Shown piece after piece: positions 8,216 through 15,197 of a DNA stretch of 23,055 nucleotides. The notes under the pieces are model-generated. The model did no database searches. It was not told the origin of the DNA and worked only from the letters and a program-made list of their open reading frames with translations. The position numbers and the translations under genes are program-made. This stretch comes from Candidatus Kapaibacterium sp. (GTDB taxonomy: Bacteria; Bacteroidota; Ignavibacteria; Palsa-1295), in the NCBI GenBank assembly GCA_025450975.1, contig JANWLI010000004.1, positions 1 through 23,055 of the forward strand, read 5' to 3'. The first letter of the stretch is position 1. The number at the start of each line of letters is the position of its first letter.

Positions 8216-9556
8216 GTGAACTCCGGACGAATACTAATTATTGACGATGAAGACTCGATTCGCAGACTGCTTGGGCAGATTCTGCGGCTTGAGAATTACG
8301 AGGTCTTTGAAGCTGAAACGGCGCAGCAAGGTCGCGAGATACTTGGACAGGAGATTATATCGGTTGTCGTAACCGATGTCTTGCTTCCCGACGCGAACGG
8401 GGTTGATCTTGTTGCAGAGCTAAAACACAAGTATCCTGACATTGAGATCGTCGTCATCACTGCCTTTGGAACAATCGAGGGCGGCGTAGCAGCGATGCGT
8501 AATGGAGCCTTCGACTACATCACTAAGGGAGACGACGACGATCGCATAGTCCTAACAATCGAGAAAGCCGAAGAGAAGGCTTCGCTACGTCGGCAAGTCC
8601 GGGAATTACAGAGGCGGATTGAATCAAAGGTCGAGTTTTCCAAACTCATCGGTAAATCTGAGTCCTTCTCCACTGCCATCGAACTCGCGAAGAAAGTAGC
8701 ACAGACAGACACAACGGTCCTTCTCCTGGGCGAAACTGGTACGGGCAAAGAGTTATTCGCCGAAGCGATCCATCGTTCGTCCAAGCGCCGGGAAAAGCCA
8801 TTTATAGCGATTAACTGTAGCGCAATACCGAGGGACTTGCAGGAGTCTGAGCTTTTCGGTCATAAGAAAGGTACTTTTACCGGAGCAACACAGGATAAGG
8901 TAGGACTCTTTGAAGAGGCGCATACAGGCACGATCTTTCTCGATGAGATCGGCGACATGACTCCCGAAACGCAGACCAAGCTACTGCGTGCCATTGAAAC
9001 GAAGACTATTACGCGCCTTGGTGAAACGAAGCCTCGTTCCGTCGATATCCGGATCATCGCCGCTACGAACGTGAATCTTCGCGAAGCAATAGAGGAAAAA
9101 CGATTTCGCGAAGACCTATACTATCGGCTCAATGGCTTCACCGTATTCTTGCCGGCGCTCCGGGAGCGCCAGGACGACATCGAATTGCTCGCCTTGCACT
9201 TCACAATGCTCTATGCCGATCAATTCAAGAAGAATGTTACCGGCATGAGCGAAGAGTTTAAGCAACTGCTAAAAAAGCATCGCTGGACTGGCAATATACG
9301 CGAGCTAAAGAATGCGATCGAGCGCTCTGTATTACTGGCCCCCACCGAAGTGCTGACCCCCGACCTTCTTCCCGAAGAGATCCGTATTGCTCCCACGTAT
9401 GCGAACGGCGAAGCGCCAACGCTCGATCAACTCGAACGGCAGCATATAATCAAAGTCCTCAAACAAGCGGCGAACAATAAGACGCAGGCTGCAAAAATGC
9501 TAGGCATCGGCACGGCCACCCTTTACAGGAAACTGAAGGAATACGGAATAGCATAG
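8216..9556 (+). CDS. NtrC-family sigma-54-dependent response regulator, candidate activator of kdp
   Basis: 446 residues from GTG 8216. With that start the key receiver residues fall at D54, T82 and K104, the NtrC numbering, so I prefer it to the in-frame TTG at 8195. Receiver about 4-118 (ILIIDDED; VVVTDVLLPD; ITA; YITK). AAA+ sigma-54 activator domain about 142-365: Walker A GETGTGKE, the sigma-54 contact loop as GTFTGA (usually GAFTGA), Walker B GTIFLDEIGD and the downstream sensor region KLLRAIE...RIIAATN. C-terminal Fis-type helix-turn-helix about 422-444 (NKTQAAKMLGIGTATLYRKL). No Shine-Dalgarno. It overlaps the next gene by one base (TAGTG). By position and the paired sites at 9767-9798 and 10509-10540, it is the likely activator of the EIIA and kdp promoters; the kinase at 17683 is its likely partner. 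It stands where an OmpR-type KdpE would be expected. Confidence 0.95.
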   Translation: MNSGRILIIDDEDSIRRLLGQILRLENYEVFEAETAQQGREILGQEIISVVVTDVLLPDANGVDLVAELKHKYPDIEIVVITAFGTIEGGVAAMRNGAFDYITKGDDDDRIVLTIEKAEEKASLRRQVRELQRRIESKVEFSKLIGKSESFSTAIELAKKVAQTDTTVLLLGETGTGKELFAEAIHRSSKRREKPFIAINCSAIPRDLQESELFGHKKGTFTGATQDKVGLFEEAHTGTIFLDEIGDMTPETQTKLLRAIETKTITRLGETKPRSVDIRIIAATNVNLREAIEEKRFREDLYYRLNGFTVFLPALRERQDDIELLALHFTMLYADQFKKNVTGMSEEFKQLLKKHRWTGNIRELKNAIERSVLLAPTEVLTPDLLPEEIRIAPTYANGEAPTLDQLERQHIIKVLKQAANNKTQAAKMLGIGTATLYRKLKEYGIA

Positions 9557-9777
9557 TGAACTCACTTACCGCTTTTGGATTTGCAAGTGTTGCAGTAATG
9601 CTCATCGCCTATACTCTTGAAAGCAAGAGTCGTATTTGGACATTCATTTTCGCTCTCGGTTGCCTTTCCTCCGCTGTGTATGGATATGTTGCTGACGCCT
9701 TACCGTTCGCTGTTCTGGAGGGGGTTTGGGCCGTCGTTGCGTTTATAAAGTGGCAGAATTCAAAATTCTCAAAATGA
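9556..9777 (+). CDS. Small inner-membrane protein, CBU_0592-like
   Basis: 73 residues from GTG at 9556, overlapping the regulator stop by one base. There are hydrophobic segments at about 4-19, 28-46 and 48-66, so two or three membrane passes. The pattern (MLIAYTLESKSRIWTFIF, LGCLSSAVYGY, LPFAVLEGVWAVVAFIKW) resembles the small CBU_0592-like/YgjV-like membrane family, whose function is not known to me. Translational coupling to the sigma-54 activator suggests coexpression. Its stop codon lies inside the first of two 13-bp motifs thought to be activator sites. Confidence 0.75.
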   Translation: MNSLTAFGFASVAVMLIAYTLESKSRIWTFIFALGCLSSAVYGYVADALPFAVLEGVWAVVAFIKWQNSKFSK

Positions 9778-9798
9778 GATAGTCCTCTCATTTTGAGA
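9767..9798. promoter_or_regulatory. Paired 13-bp sites (predicted enhancer, upstream activating sequences) for the EIIA promoter
   Basis: TCTCAAAATGAGA (9767-9779) and TCTCATTTTGAGA (9786-9798) are near-palindromes TCTCA-N3-TGAGA with centres 19 bp apart. They lie about 61 bp (second centre) upstream of the -24 GG. The same motif in the same spacing occurs before kdp at 10509-10540. The pair is also a perfect 13-bp hairpin with a 6-nt loop, so it could double as a terminator for the preceding gene, although no T-run follows. The first site overlaps that gene's stop codon. Confidence 0.75.
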
Positions 9799-9851
9799 GA
9801 GCCTTACACCATCAATGTGCAACAAATCAAACGATAAGACATAATTTTTTA

Positions 9852-9867
9852 TGGCATAGTTATTGGT
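9852..9867 (+). promoter_or_regulatory. Predicted sigma-54 promoter of the EIIA gene
   Basis: TGGCATAGTTATTGGT fits the -24/-12 pattern TGGCAY-N5-TTGCW with one mismatch: GG replaces GC at -12. The GG-to-GG distance of 12 is correct. The predicted transcription start is near 9878, only about 4 nt before the ATG at 9882, so the message would be almost leaderless; no Shine-Dalgarno is present. Paired activator sites lie at 9767-9798. Confidence 0.65.
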
Positions 9868-9881
9868 CACTGTGTCCTGTT

Positions 9882-10361
9882 ATGAAACTAACCGATTATT
9901 TGCGACCGGAATACATTGAGACCGGTATCGCCGAACAAACGAAGGAAGCATTGATCGATCGGATGATCCGCATCGCAGCGCGTAATCCTAAAATGCAGAA
10001 TATCGAAGAAGTGCGGACAGCAATTCTCGAACGAGAAAAAATTCTCAGCACTGGAGTTGGTAATAGTTGGGCTGTGCCTCATGCAAAAACCAATGCCGTC
10101 GATAGTCTTATCCTGGCGTTTGGCGTAACGGCCGAACCCGTTGACTTTCATTCGCTCGATGGCAATCCTGTGCGACTAATCCTGTTAATGGTCAGGCGTG
10201 AATGCGAAACAAGACTGGGGTTATCTCTACTATCGCGGGCATCAAAGATACTTAATTCCGAAACGGTTAGAAATGCTTTGCTTCAAGCGAAGAACAGGAA
10301 AGAAGTATACGATATCCTTTCAGCAGAAGCGCACGTATTCGAAGAGAGTTTAGCACGATAA
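9882..10361 (+). CDS. PTS EIIA-type-2 domain protein, PtsN (EIIA-Ntr)-like
   Basis: 159 residues, a single PTS EIIA type-2 (mannitol/fructose/Ntr) domain. The phosphorylatable histidine is H67 in GVGNSWAVPHAKT, corresponding to GIGNGIAIPH in PtsN. Length and the start MKLTDYLRPEYI are typical of PtsN. No EIIB or EIIC partner is nearby, which fits a regulatory protein, not a sugar transporter. In E. coli, unphosphorylated EIIA-Ntr binds and stimulates KdpD and inhibits TrkA, so its place directly before kdp under a matching promoter is meaningful: I infer a link between PTS phosphorylation state and potassium supply here. Starts at ATG without Shine-Dalgarno. A neighbour-matched paralogue elsewhere in the genome may be the housekeeping ptsN. 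Confidence 0.9.
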   Translation: MKLTDYLRPEYIETGIAEQTKEALIDRMIRIAARNPKMQNIEEVRTAILEREKILSTGVGNSWAVPHAKTNAVDSLILAFGVTAEPVDFHSLDGNPVRLILLMVRRECETRLGLSLLSRASKILNSETVRNALLQAKNRKEVYDILSAEAHVFEESLAR

Positions 10362-10394
10362 GTCTGACTTGCAGATGGCAAGTTACCCTGGTGT

Positions 10395-10478
10395 ATGTCG
10401 GTCATTATGCTCATCCTATCCGCGCTATTTCTTGGCTGGTACTACAAGGTATTAAAGAGCTTCGACGATGATGTGTAA
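10395..10478 (+). CDS. Tiny single-span membrane peptide (27 aa), paralogue of the kdp leader peptide
   Basis: ATG 10395 to TAA 10476-10478. One hydrophobic segment (IMLILSALFLGWYY) is followed by a polar tail VLKSFDDDV. Aligning the KS pair with the 30-residue peptide at 10637 gives matches at Ser -12, Leu -10, Leu -8, Tyr -4, then K-S-(F/I)-D. Two small ORFs of the same build in one locus argue for real peptides. It follows the EIIA gene by 33 nt, so it would be the second gene of that transcript. No function can be assigned; a KdpF-like partner of a membrane complex is one possibility. Confidence 0.55.
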   Translation: MSVIMLILSALFLGWYYKVLKSFDDDV

Positions 10479-10508
10479 TGCGATCAGAGTAAGAATTTTA
10501 CCCCCCCC

Positions 10509-10540
10509 TCTCAAATTGATAGATCATTCTCAAATTGATA
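10509..10540. promoter_or_regulatory. Tandem 13-bp sites (predicted enhancer) for the kdp promoter
   Basis: TCTCAAATTGATA occurs twice, identical, at 10509-10521 and 10528-10540, centres 19 bp apart. This is the motif TCTCA-N3-TGA(G/T)A seen at 9767-9798 with the same spacing. The second centre is 59 bp before the -24 GG (61 bp at the EIIA promoter). Relative to predicted transcription starts the sites sit near -103 and -84, the usual zone for NtrC-class activators. A run of eight C precedes the first copy. Confidence 0.85.
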
Positions 10541-10591
10541 AAAAATAATCTGGAAACTCCTCAAAACAGCTAGAAAAACGACTTTGAATGA

Positions 10592-10607
10592 TGGCATGCT
10601 TCTTGCC
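10592..10607 (+). promoter_or_regulatory. Predicted sigma-54 promoter of the kdp operon
   Basis: TGGCATGCTTCTTGCC matches the sigma-54 -24/-12 consensus (TGGCAY-N5-TTGC) in all core positions, with GG at 10593-10594 and GC at 10605-10606. The predicted start is near 10618, giving a leader of about 19 nt to the ATG of the 30-residue peptide. The classical enterobacterial kdp promoter is of the sigma-70 class and served by KdpE, so this is a different control mode. Confidence 0.88.
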
Positions 10608-10636
10608 TAATGAGAATTTGGAAAATAGTAATATCA

Positions 10637-10729
10637 ATGGAATTAACACTAACAATCGCCATGTCGCTCCTAGGGCTCTTCTTCTTCTACATCTTTGTGA
10701 AGAGCATCGATGCGTTCGACAGGTTCTAA
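10637..10729 (+). CDS. Tiny single-span membrane peptide (30 aa) at the head of the kdp operon
   Basis: ATG 10637 to TAA 10727-10729, the first ORF after the sigma-54 promoter. One hydrophobic segment (LTIAMSLLGLFFFYIFV) is followed by KSIDAFDRF. It shares build and the KS-(F/I)-D junction with the 27-residue peptide at 10395. It is distinct from KdpF, which follows 14 nt later. Either it is a second small subunit of the KdpFABC complex, or a regulatory micropeptide, or a leader whose translation tunes downstream expression. No Shine-Dalgarno is seen. Confidence 0.6.
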   Translation: MELTLTIAMSLLGLFFFYIFVKSIDAFDRF

Positions 10730-10743
10730 CTCGAAAAACTGCA

Positions 10744-10821
10744 ATGATCATACTTTTTATCATCAGCATACTCTTGTTCGCGTATCTCGGATACGTATTG
10801 ATTAACCCCGAAAAATTTTAA
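10744..10821 (+). CDS. kdpF: Potassium-transporting ATPase subunit KdpF
   Basis: 25 residues: a single membrane helix (IILFIISILLFAYLGYVLI) ending in NPEKF. The ending LGYVLINPEKF is the KdpF signature; E. coli KdpF is 29 residues and ends in a similar LINAEAF. In the KdpFABC complex it packs against KdpA and stabilises it. It lies 13 nt before kdpA in the expected order. It is too short for routine gene callers and is easily missed. Confidence 0.85.
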   Translation: MIILFIISILLFAYLGYVLINPEKF

Positions 10822-10834
10822 CTTTTTTCGTGTC

Positions 10835-12538
10835 ATGGATACCTTTAATATCATATTACTTTTTATCGTAACAGTCGCGCTTGCCATTCCGCTTGGCAAG
10901 TACATCGCCAAGATGTTCGCCGGCGAGAAGACGCTCTTCGATTTTCTTGCGCCGATCGAGAATTTCTTTTTCCGTATTGCGGGCATCGATGCGAAACGCG
11001 AAATGAATTGGAAGCAGAGCCTCAAGGCGCTGCTGCTTATCAATGCGATCTGGTTCGTCTGGGCGATGATCGCACTCATGACGCAGACCTGGCATCCGTT
11101 CTGGAATCCGGACGGCATCGCTTCCATGGAGCCGACGCAGGCATTTAATACTGCTGTGAGCTTCATGACAAATACGAACCTGCAGCATTATTCGGGCGAA
11201 ACAGGTGCATCGTATTTCTCACAGCTTTTTGTCATGACCTTCCTGCAATTCGTATCCGCTGGAACTGGCATCGCTGCACTTGCGGCGCTCTTCCGGGCGC
11301 TTTCGGCCAAGAGCACCGGCAACCTCGGCAACTTCTATAGCGATATGGTCAAGTCCTGCACACGCATCTTGCTGCCGATATCCGTCGTTATCGCCATCTT
11401 CCTGATGGTAAACGGCACACCTGCAACCTTTCAAGGCGCATCGGAGGTGATCACCTCACAAGGGGACACTGTTCATGTTGCAGTGGGCCCAGTTGCGCCA
11501 CTGGTGTCGATCAAGCAGCTTGGCACGAACGGCGGCGGATATTTCGGACCGAACTCAACGCATCCATTCGAGAATCCGAACTATCTTACAAACGCTGTCG
11601 AGACCATTGCGATCATTCTTATACCCATTGCAATGATCTTCGCCTTTGGCTATTATCTGAAGAAGAAAAAGCTGGCGAGGATGATCTTTGCTGTCATGAC
11701 GGCAGGCTATCTTGCTCTCCTCATACCGACTGTCATCTCGGAAAAGAGCGGTAACGGTGCTTTGGAACAGTTCGCCGTCGATCAATCGCAAGGCAGCATG
11801 GAAGGCAAGGAAGTACGCTTTGGTGCTGCCGCATCTGCTATGTGGGGCGTCTCGACAACAGCGACCTCGAACGGCTCGGTCAATGCGATGCACGATAGCT
11901 TTACGGCGATCTCCGGCACATTCCTTATGCTCGGTATGCAGCTCAATGCCTTCTTTGGCGGAGTTGGCGTGGGGCTGATCAATATGTTCGTCTTCATCAT
12001 CATGGCAGTGTTTATCTCCGGGCTGATGGTCGGACGAACACCGGAATTCCTGGGCAAGAAGATCGAAGCGAAAGAAGTGAAGATCGCCGTCGTCGTTGCG
12101 CTCCTGCATCCGCTTTTGATCCTTGCAGGCACGGCGATCGCCTCACATACCTGGGCTTCGAATTCCGATCCGGGCGCAAATCTCGGCTGGCTCCCGAATC
12201 CCGGCTTCCACGGCTTTTCTGAAATGCTCTATGAGTTTACTTCGTCCTCAGCCAATAATGGCTCAGGGTTCGAAGGACTTGGTGACAACACGCCATTCTG
12301 GAATATCCTCTGTGGTATCGTGATGCTCATGGGACGGTTCATCCCGATCGTCGGACCGATCGCAATCGGCGGCGCATTCGCGGCAAAGCGTCACATTCCG
12401 GAGTCTGCCGGAACGCTGCATACGGATACGCCAACGTTCGGCCTCGTACTCTTCGGTACGATCGTCATTCTCGGAGCACTGCTGTTCTTCCCGGCACTCG
12501 CGCTCGGACCAATTGCAGAAGCACTATCCATCTTTTAA
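10835..12538 (+). CDS. kdpA: Potassium-transporting ATPase, potassium-binding subunit KdpA
   Basis: 567 residues (E. coli 557). KdpA is the SKT-superfamily channel-like subunit that selects K+ and passes it through an intersubunit tunnel to KdpB in the inner membrane. The selectivity-filter pore loops are visible: SFMTNTNLQHYSGE (about 109-122), GTNGGGYFGPNSTHPFENP (about 230-248), TATSNGSVNAMHDS (about 341-354) and the region GFEGLGDNTPFWN (about 477-489). About ten membrane helices are spread through the chain. The ATG follows kdpF by 13 nt without a Shine-Dalgarno. Nothing looks broken. Expression would come from the sigma-54 promoter at 10592. Confidence 0.98.
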   Translation: MDTFNIILLFIVTVALAIPLGKYIAKMFAGEKTLFDFLAPIENFFFRIAGIDAKREMNWKQSLKALLLINAIWFVWAMIALMTQTWHPFWNPDGIASMEPTQAFNTAVSFMTNTNLQHYSGETGASYFSQLFVMTFLQFVSAGTGIAALAALFRALSAKSTGNLGNFYSDMVKSCTRILLPISVVIAIFLMVNGTPATFQGASEVITSQGDTVHVAVGPVAPLVSIKQLGTNGGGYFGPNSTHPFENPNYLTNAVETIAIILIPIAMIFAFGYYLKKKKLARMIFAVMTAGYLALLIPTVISEKSGNGALEQFAVDQSQGSMEGKEVRFGAAASAMWGVSTTATSNGSVNAMHDSFTAISGTFLMLGMQLNAFFGGVGVGLINMFVFIIMAVFISGLMVGRTPEFLGKKIEAKEVKIAVVVALLHPLLILAGTAIASHTWASNSDPGANLGWLPNPGFHGFSEMLYEFTSSSANNGSGFEGLGDNTPFWNILCGIVMLMGRFIPIVGPIAIGGAFAAKRHIPESAGTLHTDTPTFGLVLFGTIVILGALLFFPALALGPIAEALSIF

Positions 12539-12552
12539 ATTTTTGTACTCCT

Positions 12553-14607
12553 ATGTCAAAGCACAAACCAGCTTCACCAAAATTATTCGATAGCACGCTG
12601 ATGGGCGAAGCGCTGAAAGAGGCGTTCCGTAAGCTCTCTCCGCGCTATATGGTGAGAAATCCCGTCATGTTCACAGTGGAGATCGGGACCGCGATCATGT
12701 TCGTCGTTACGATCATGCTGGCGATCAACCCTGATCCGGTTCAGGGCAGCGTCGCTTACAATGCAGTGATCACGATCATCCTGTTCATTACGGTTCTCTT
12801 CGCGAACTTCGCCGAGGGATTAGCCGAGGCTCGCGGCAAGGCGCAGGCGGCATCGTTGCGCAAAACGCGGCATGAAACGCCGGCAACACTTGTGCTGCCA
12901 AATGGAACACGTCGCGCAGTCAGCTCAGCCGAGTTGAAAAAAGGCGACATGTTCTATGTTACCGCCGGTGAGATGATCCCGACAGATGGCGAGATCATTG
13001 AGGGAATTGCATCGATCGATGAGTCTGCCATCACAGGCGAATCCGCACCGGTCATCCGCGAAGCAGGTGGCGACCGCTCGGGCGTTACCGGCGGTACGAA
13101 AGTACTTTCCGATAGCATTAAAGTGGTTGTTACCGCAGGAGCCGGTGAGTCGTTTCTGGATAAAATGATTCAACTTGTCGAAGGCGCTTCACGCCAAAAA
13201 ACGCCGAATGAGATCGCCTTGTCCATCCTCCTTGCTGGCTTCTCTTTAATGTTCCTGATCGTAACGGTAACCCTTGAGCCGTTCGGCCGCTATGCAAATA
13301 CCCCCATTGCCATTGCATCGCTCGTATCGCTCTTTGTCTGCCTCATCCCTACCACCATTGGCGGACTGCTCTCGGCTATCGGCATTGCCGGTATGGACCG
13401 CGCGCTTCGTGCGAACGTCATCAGCAAATCCGGCAAGGCGGTCGAAACGGCAGGGGACATCGACACACTGCTCCTCGATAAGACCGGCACGATCACGATC
13501 GGTAACCGGAAAGCAACGAAGTTTTATGCAGCCGATGGTGGCGACGGACAGAAATTCATTCAGCTGTGCGCTATCAGTTCCTTAGCAGATGAAACGCCGG
13601 AAGGAAAGTCCATCCTCGAACTTGCCGGACAGCAAAGCGTGCAGGTTCACAAGGCTGATTATGCGAATTCTACCTTCATCAATTTCACTGCGCAGACACG
13701 CATGAGCGGAGTCGATATGCCCAACGGCACGCAGATCCGTAAGGGCTCGGTCGATGTCATCCGCGCACTCACCGGCAGGAACGGCCATGGCATCTCGAAA
13801 GAGATGGATCAGGTCATTACGACGATCGCTACGAATGGCGGCACGCCACTTGCTGTGGCCGAGAATGGAAAGTTTGCCGGCGTCATCGAACTCCAGGATA
13901 TCATTAAGACCGGAATCGTCGAGCGCTTTGAGCGTCTGCGCAAGATGGGTGTGAAGACCGTCATGGTCACCGGCGATAATCCCCTTACAGCAAAATATAT
14001 TGCTGAGAAAGCCGGCGTCGACGATTTCATCGCCGAGGCAAAGCCGGAAGACAAGATGGAGTATATCCGCAAGGAGCAGCAGCTCGGAAAGCTCGTAGCC
14101 ATGATGGGTGACGGCACTAACGACGCCCCTGCCCTTGCGCAAGCCGATGTAGGCGTTGCCATGAACTCAGGGACCCAGGCAGCCAAGGAAGCCGGCAATA
14201 TGGTCGATCTGGACAACGACCCGACGAAGCTCATCGAGATCGTCGAGATTGGCAAGCAGCTACTGATTACACGCGGGACGTTGACAACATTCTCAATCGC
14301 TAATGACGTTGCGAAATACTTTGCCATCGTCCCGGCGCTGTTTATCGCGTCGATCCCTGCGCTGCAGAAACTGAATATCATGGGATTGACAAGCCCGCAG
14401 TCGGCGATCTTGTCGGCCGTGATCTTTAATGCGATCATTATTCCGCTCCTGATTCCCTTAGCGCTTAAGGGTGTGGCCTATAAGCCGATCGGGGCGAGCA
14501 AACTGCTTGCGCGCAATCTCTTTGTCTATGGGATCGGTGGAGTGATCGTCCCATTCATCGGCATAAAAGTTATCGACCTCGTACTTACCGTATTCGGCCT
14601 GGTCTAA
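12553..14607 (+). CDS. kdpB: Potassium-transporting P-type ATPase, catalytic subunit KdpB
   Basis: 684 residues (E. coli 682). Actuator loop TGES at 161-164; its serine corresponds to Ser162 of E. coli KdpB, the residue phosphorylated to switch the pump off at high K+. The phosphorylated aspartate is D309 in LLLDKTGTITIG. Nucleotide-binding and hinge motifs MVTGDNPLTAKYIA and GDGTNDAPALAQADVGVAM are intact. Membrane segments lie near 40-90, 215-285 and in the last 120 residues. It hydrolyses ATP and drives K+ import with KdpA. Spacing to kdpA is 14 nt, in the standard order. All catalytic residues I can check are present, so an active pump is expected. Confidence 0.98.
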   Translation: MSKHKPASPKLFDSTLMGEALKEAFRKLSPRYMVRNPVMFTVEIGTAIMFVVTIMLAINPDPVQGSVAYNAVITIILFITVLFANFAEGLAEARGKAQAASLRKTRHETPATLVLPNGTRRAVSSAELKKGDMFYVTAGEMIPTDGEIIEGIASIDESAITGESAPVIREAGGDRSGVTGGTKVLSDSIKVVVTAGAGESFLDKMIQLVEGASRQKTPNEIALSILLAGFSLMFLIVTVTLEPFGRYANTPIAIASLVSLFVCLIPTTIGGLLSAIGIAGMDRALRANVISKSGKAVETAGDIDTLLLDKTGTITIGNRKATKFYAADGGDGQKFIQLCAISSLADETPEGKSILELAGQQSVQVHKADYANSTFINFTAQTRMSGVDMPNGTQIRKGSVDVIRALTGRNGHGISKEMDQVITTIATNGGTPLAVAENGKFAGVIELQDIIKTGIVERFERLRKMGVKTVMVTGDNPLTAKYIAEKAGVDDFIAEAKPEDKMEYIRKEQQLGKLVAMMGDGTNDAPALAQADVGVAMNSGTQAAKEAGNMVDLDNDPTKLIEIVEIGKQLLITRGTLTTFSIANDVAKYFAIVPALFIASIPALQKLNIMGLTSPQSAILSAVIFNAIIIPLLIPLALKGVAYKPIGASKLLARNLFVYGIGGVIVPFIGIKVIDLVLTVFGLV

Positions 14608-14618
14608 GGAGAAACATC

Positions 14619-15179
14619 ATGAAAGAATTTTCAAAAGCTTTACGTCTGACTATTGTGCTCATCATCTTCTTCGGCGCTATGTATCCCCTCTTTATCTGGG
14701 GGATCGGCAGGCTGATGCCGGAGCAGGCTGCCGGTTTGCCGATCGTCAAGGATGGCAAACTGCTCGGCTACGAAAATATCGGGCAAAGCTTCACCGATGA
14801 TAAATATTTCTGGGGACGTCCGTCGGCGGTCGGCTATAATGCTGCTTCGACGGGTGGTTCGAACCAGGGACCGACGAACCCGGCGCATCTCGAGCTTGTC
14901 AAAGCACGACTTGACAGCTTCCTCGTGCATAATCCAGGTGTAACGGCAGCGCAGGTTCCATCAGAGCTTGTGACCGCTTCCGGGGGCGGGCTCGATCCGC
15001 ATATTTCTCCTCAGTCGGCAGAAATCCAGATCGCCCGTGTCGCGACAACGCGCGGCATCGCAGAAGATAAGCTCAACGCGCTTGTCGCATCGCATACCGA
15101 AGAGCCGCATTTTGGCTTCTTCGGCACGAGCAGGGTCAACGTCTTGAAGCTCAATCTTGCGCTCGACGAACTTCAGTAA
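14619..15179 (+). CDS. kdpC: Potassium-transporting ATPase subunit KdpC
   Basis: 186 residues with one N-terminal membrane helix (about 9-28, LTIVLIIFFGAMYPLFIWGI) and a periplasmic domain. Family motifs: GQSFTDDKYFWGRPSA, YNAASTGGSNQGPTNP, and ASGGGLDPHISPQSAEIQIARVA. KdpC is the periplasmic-facing partner that raises the pump's K+ affinity. A good Shine-Dalgarno, AAGGAGA at 14606-14612, overlaps the kdpB stop codon and fixes the ATG; kdpA and kdpB lack such a site. The serine/glycine-rich LDPHISP segment is characteristic of the subunit. Confidence 0.97.
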   Translation: MKEFSKALRLTIVLIIFFGAMYPLFIWGIGRLMPEQAAGLPIVKDGKLLGYENIGQSFTDDKYFWGRPSAVGYNAASTGGSNQGPTNPAHLELVKARLDSFLVHNPGVTAAQVPSELVTASGGGLDPHISPQSAEIQIARVATTRGIAEDKLNALVASHTEEPHFGFFGTSRVNVLKLNLALDELQ

Positions 15180-15197
15180 TTTTTCAATTCCCATATC

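Noticed and set aside
9767..9798. Reading the 13-bp inverted pair only as a Rho-independent terminator
   Set aside because: No T-run follows, and the kdp promoter carries the same motif as a direct repeat that cannot form such a hairpin. An activator-site reading explains both; a secondary terminator role stays possible.
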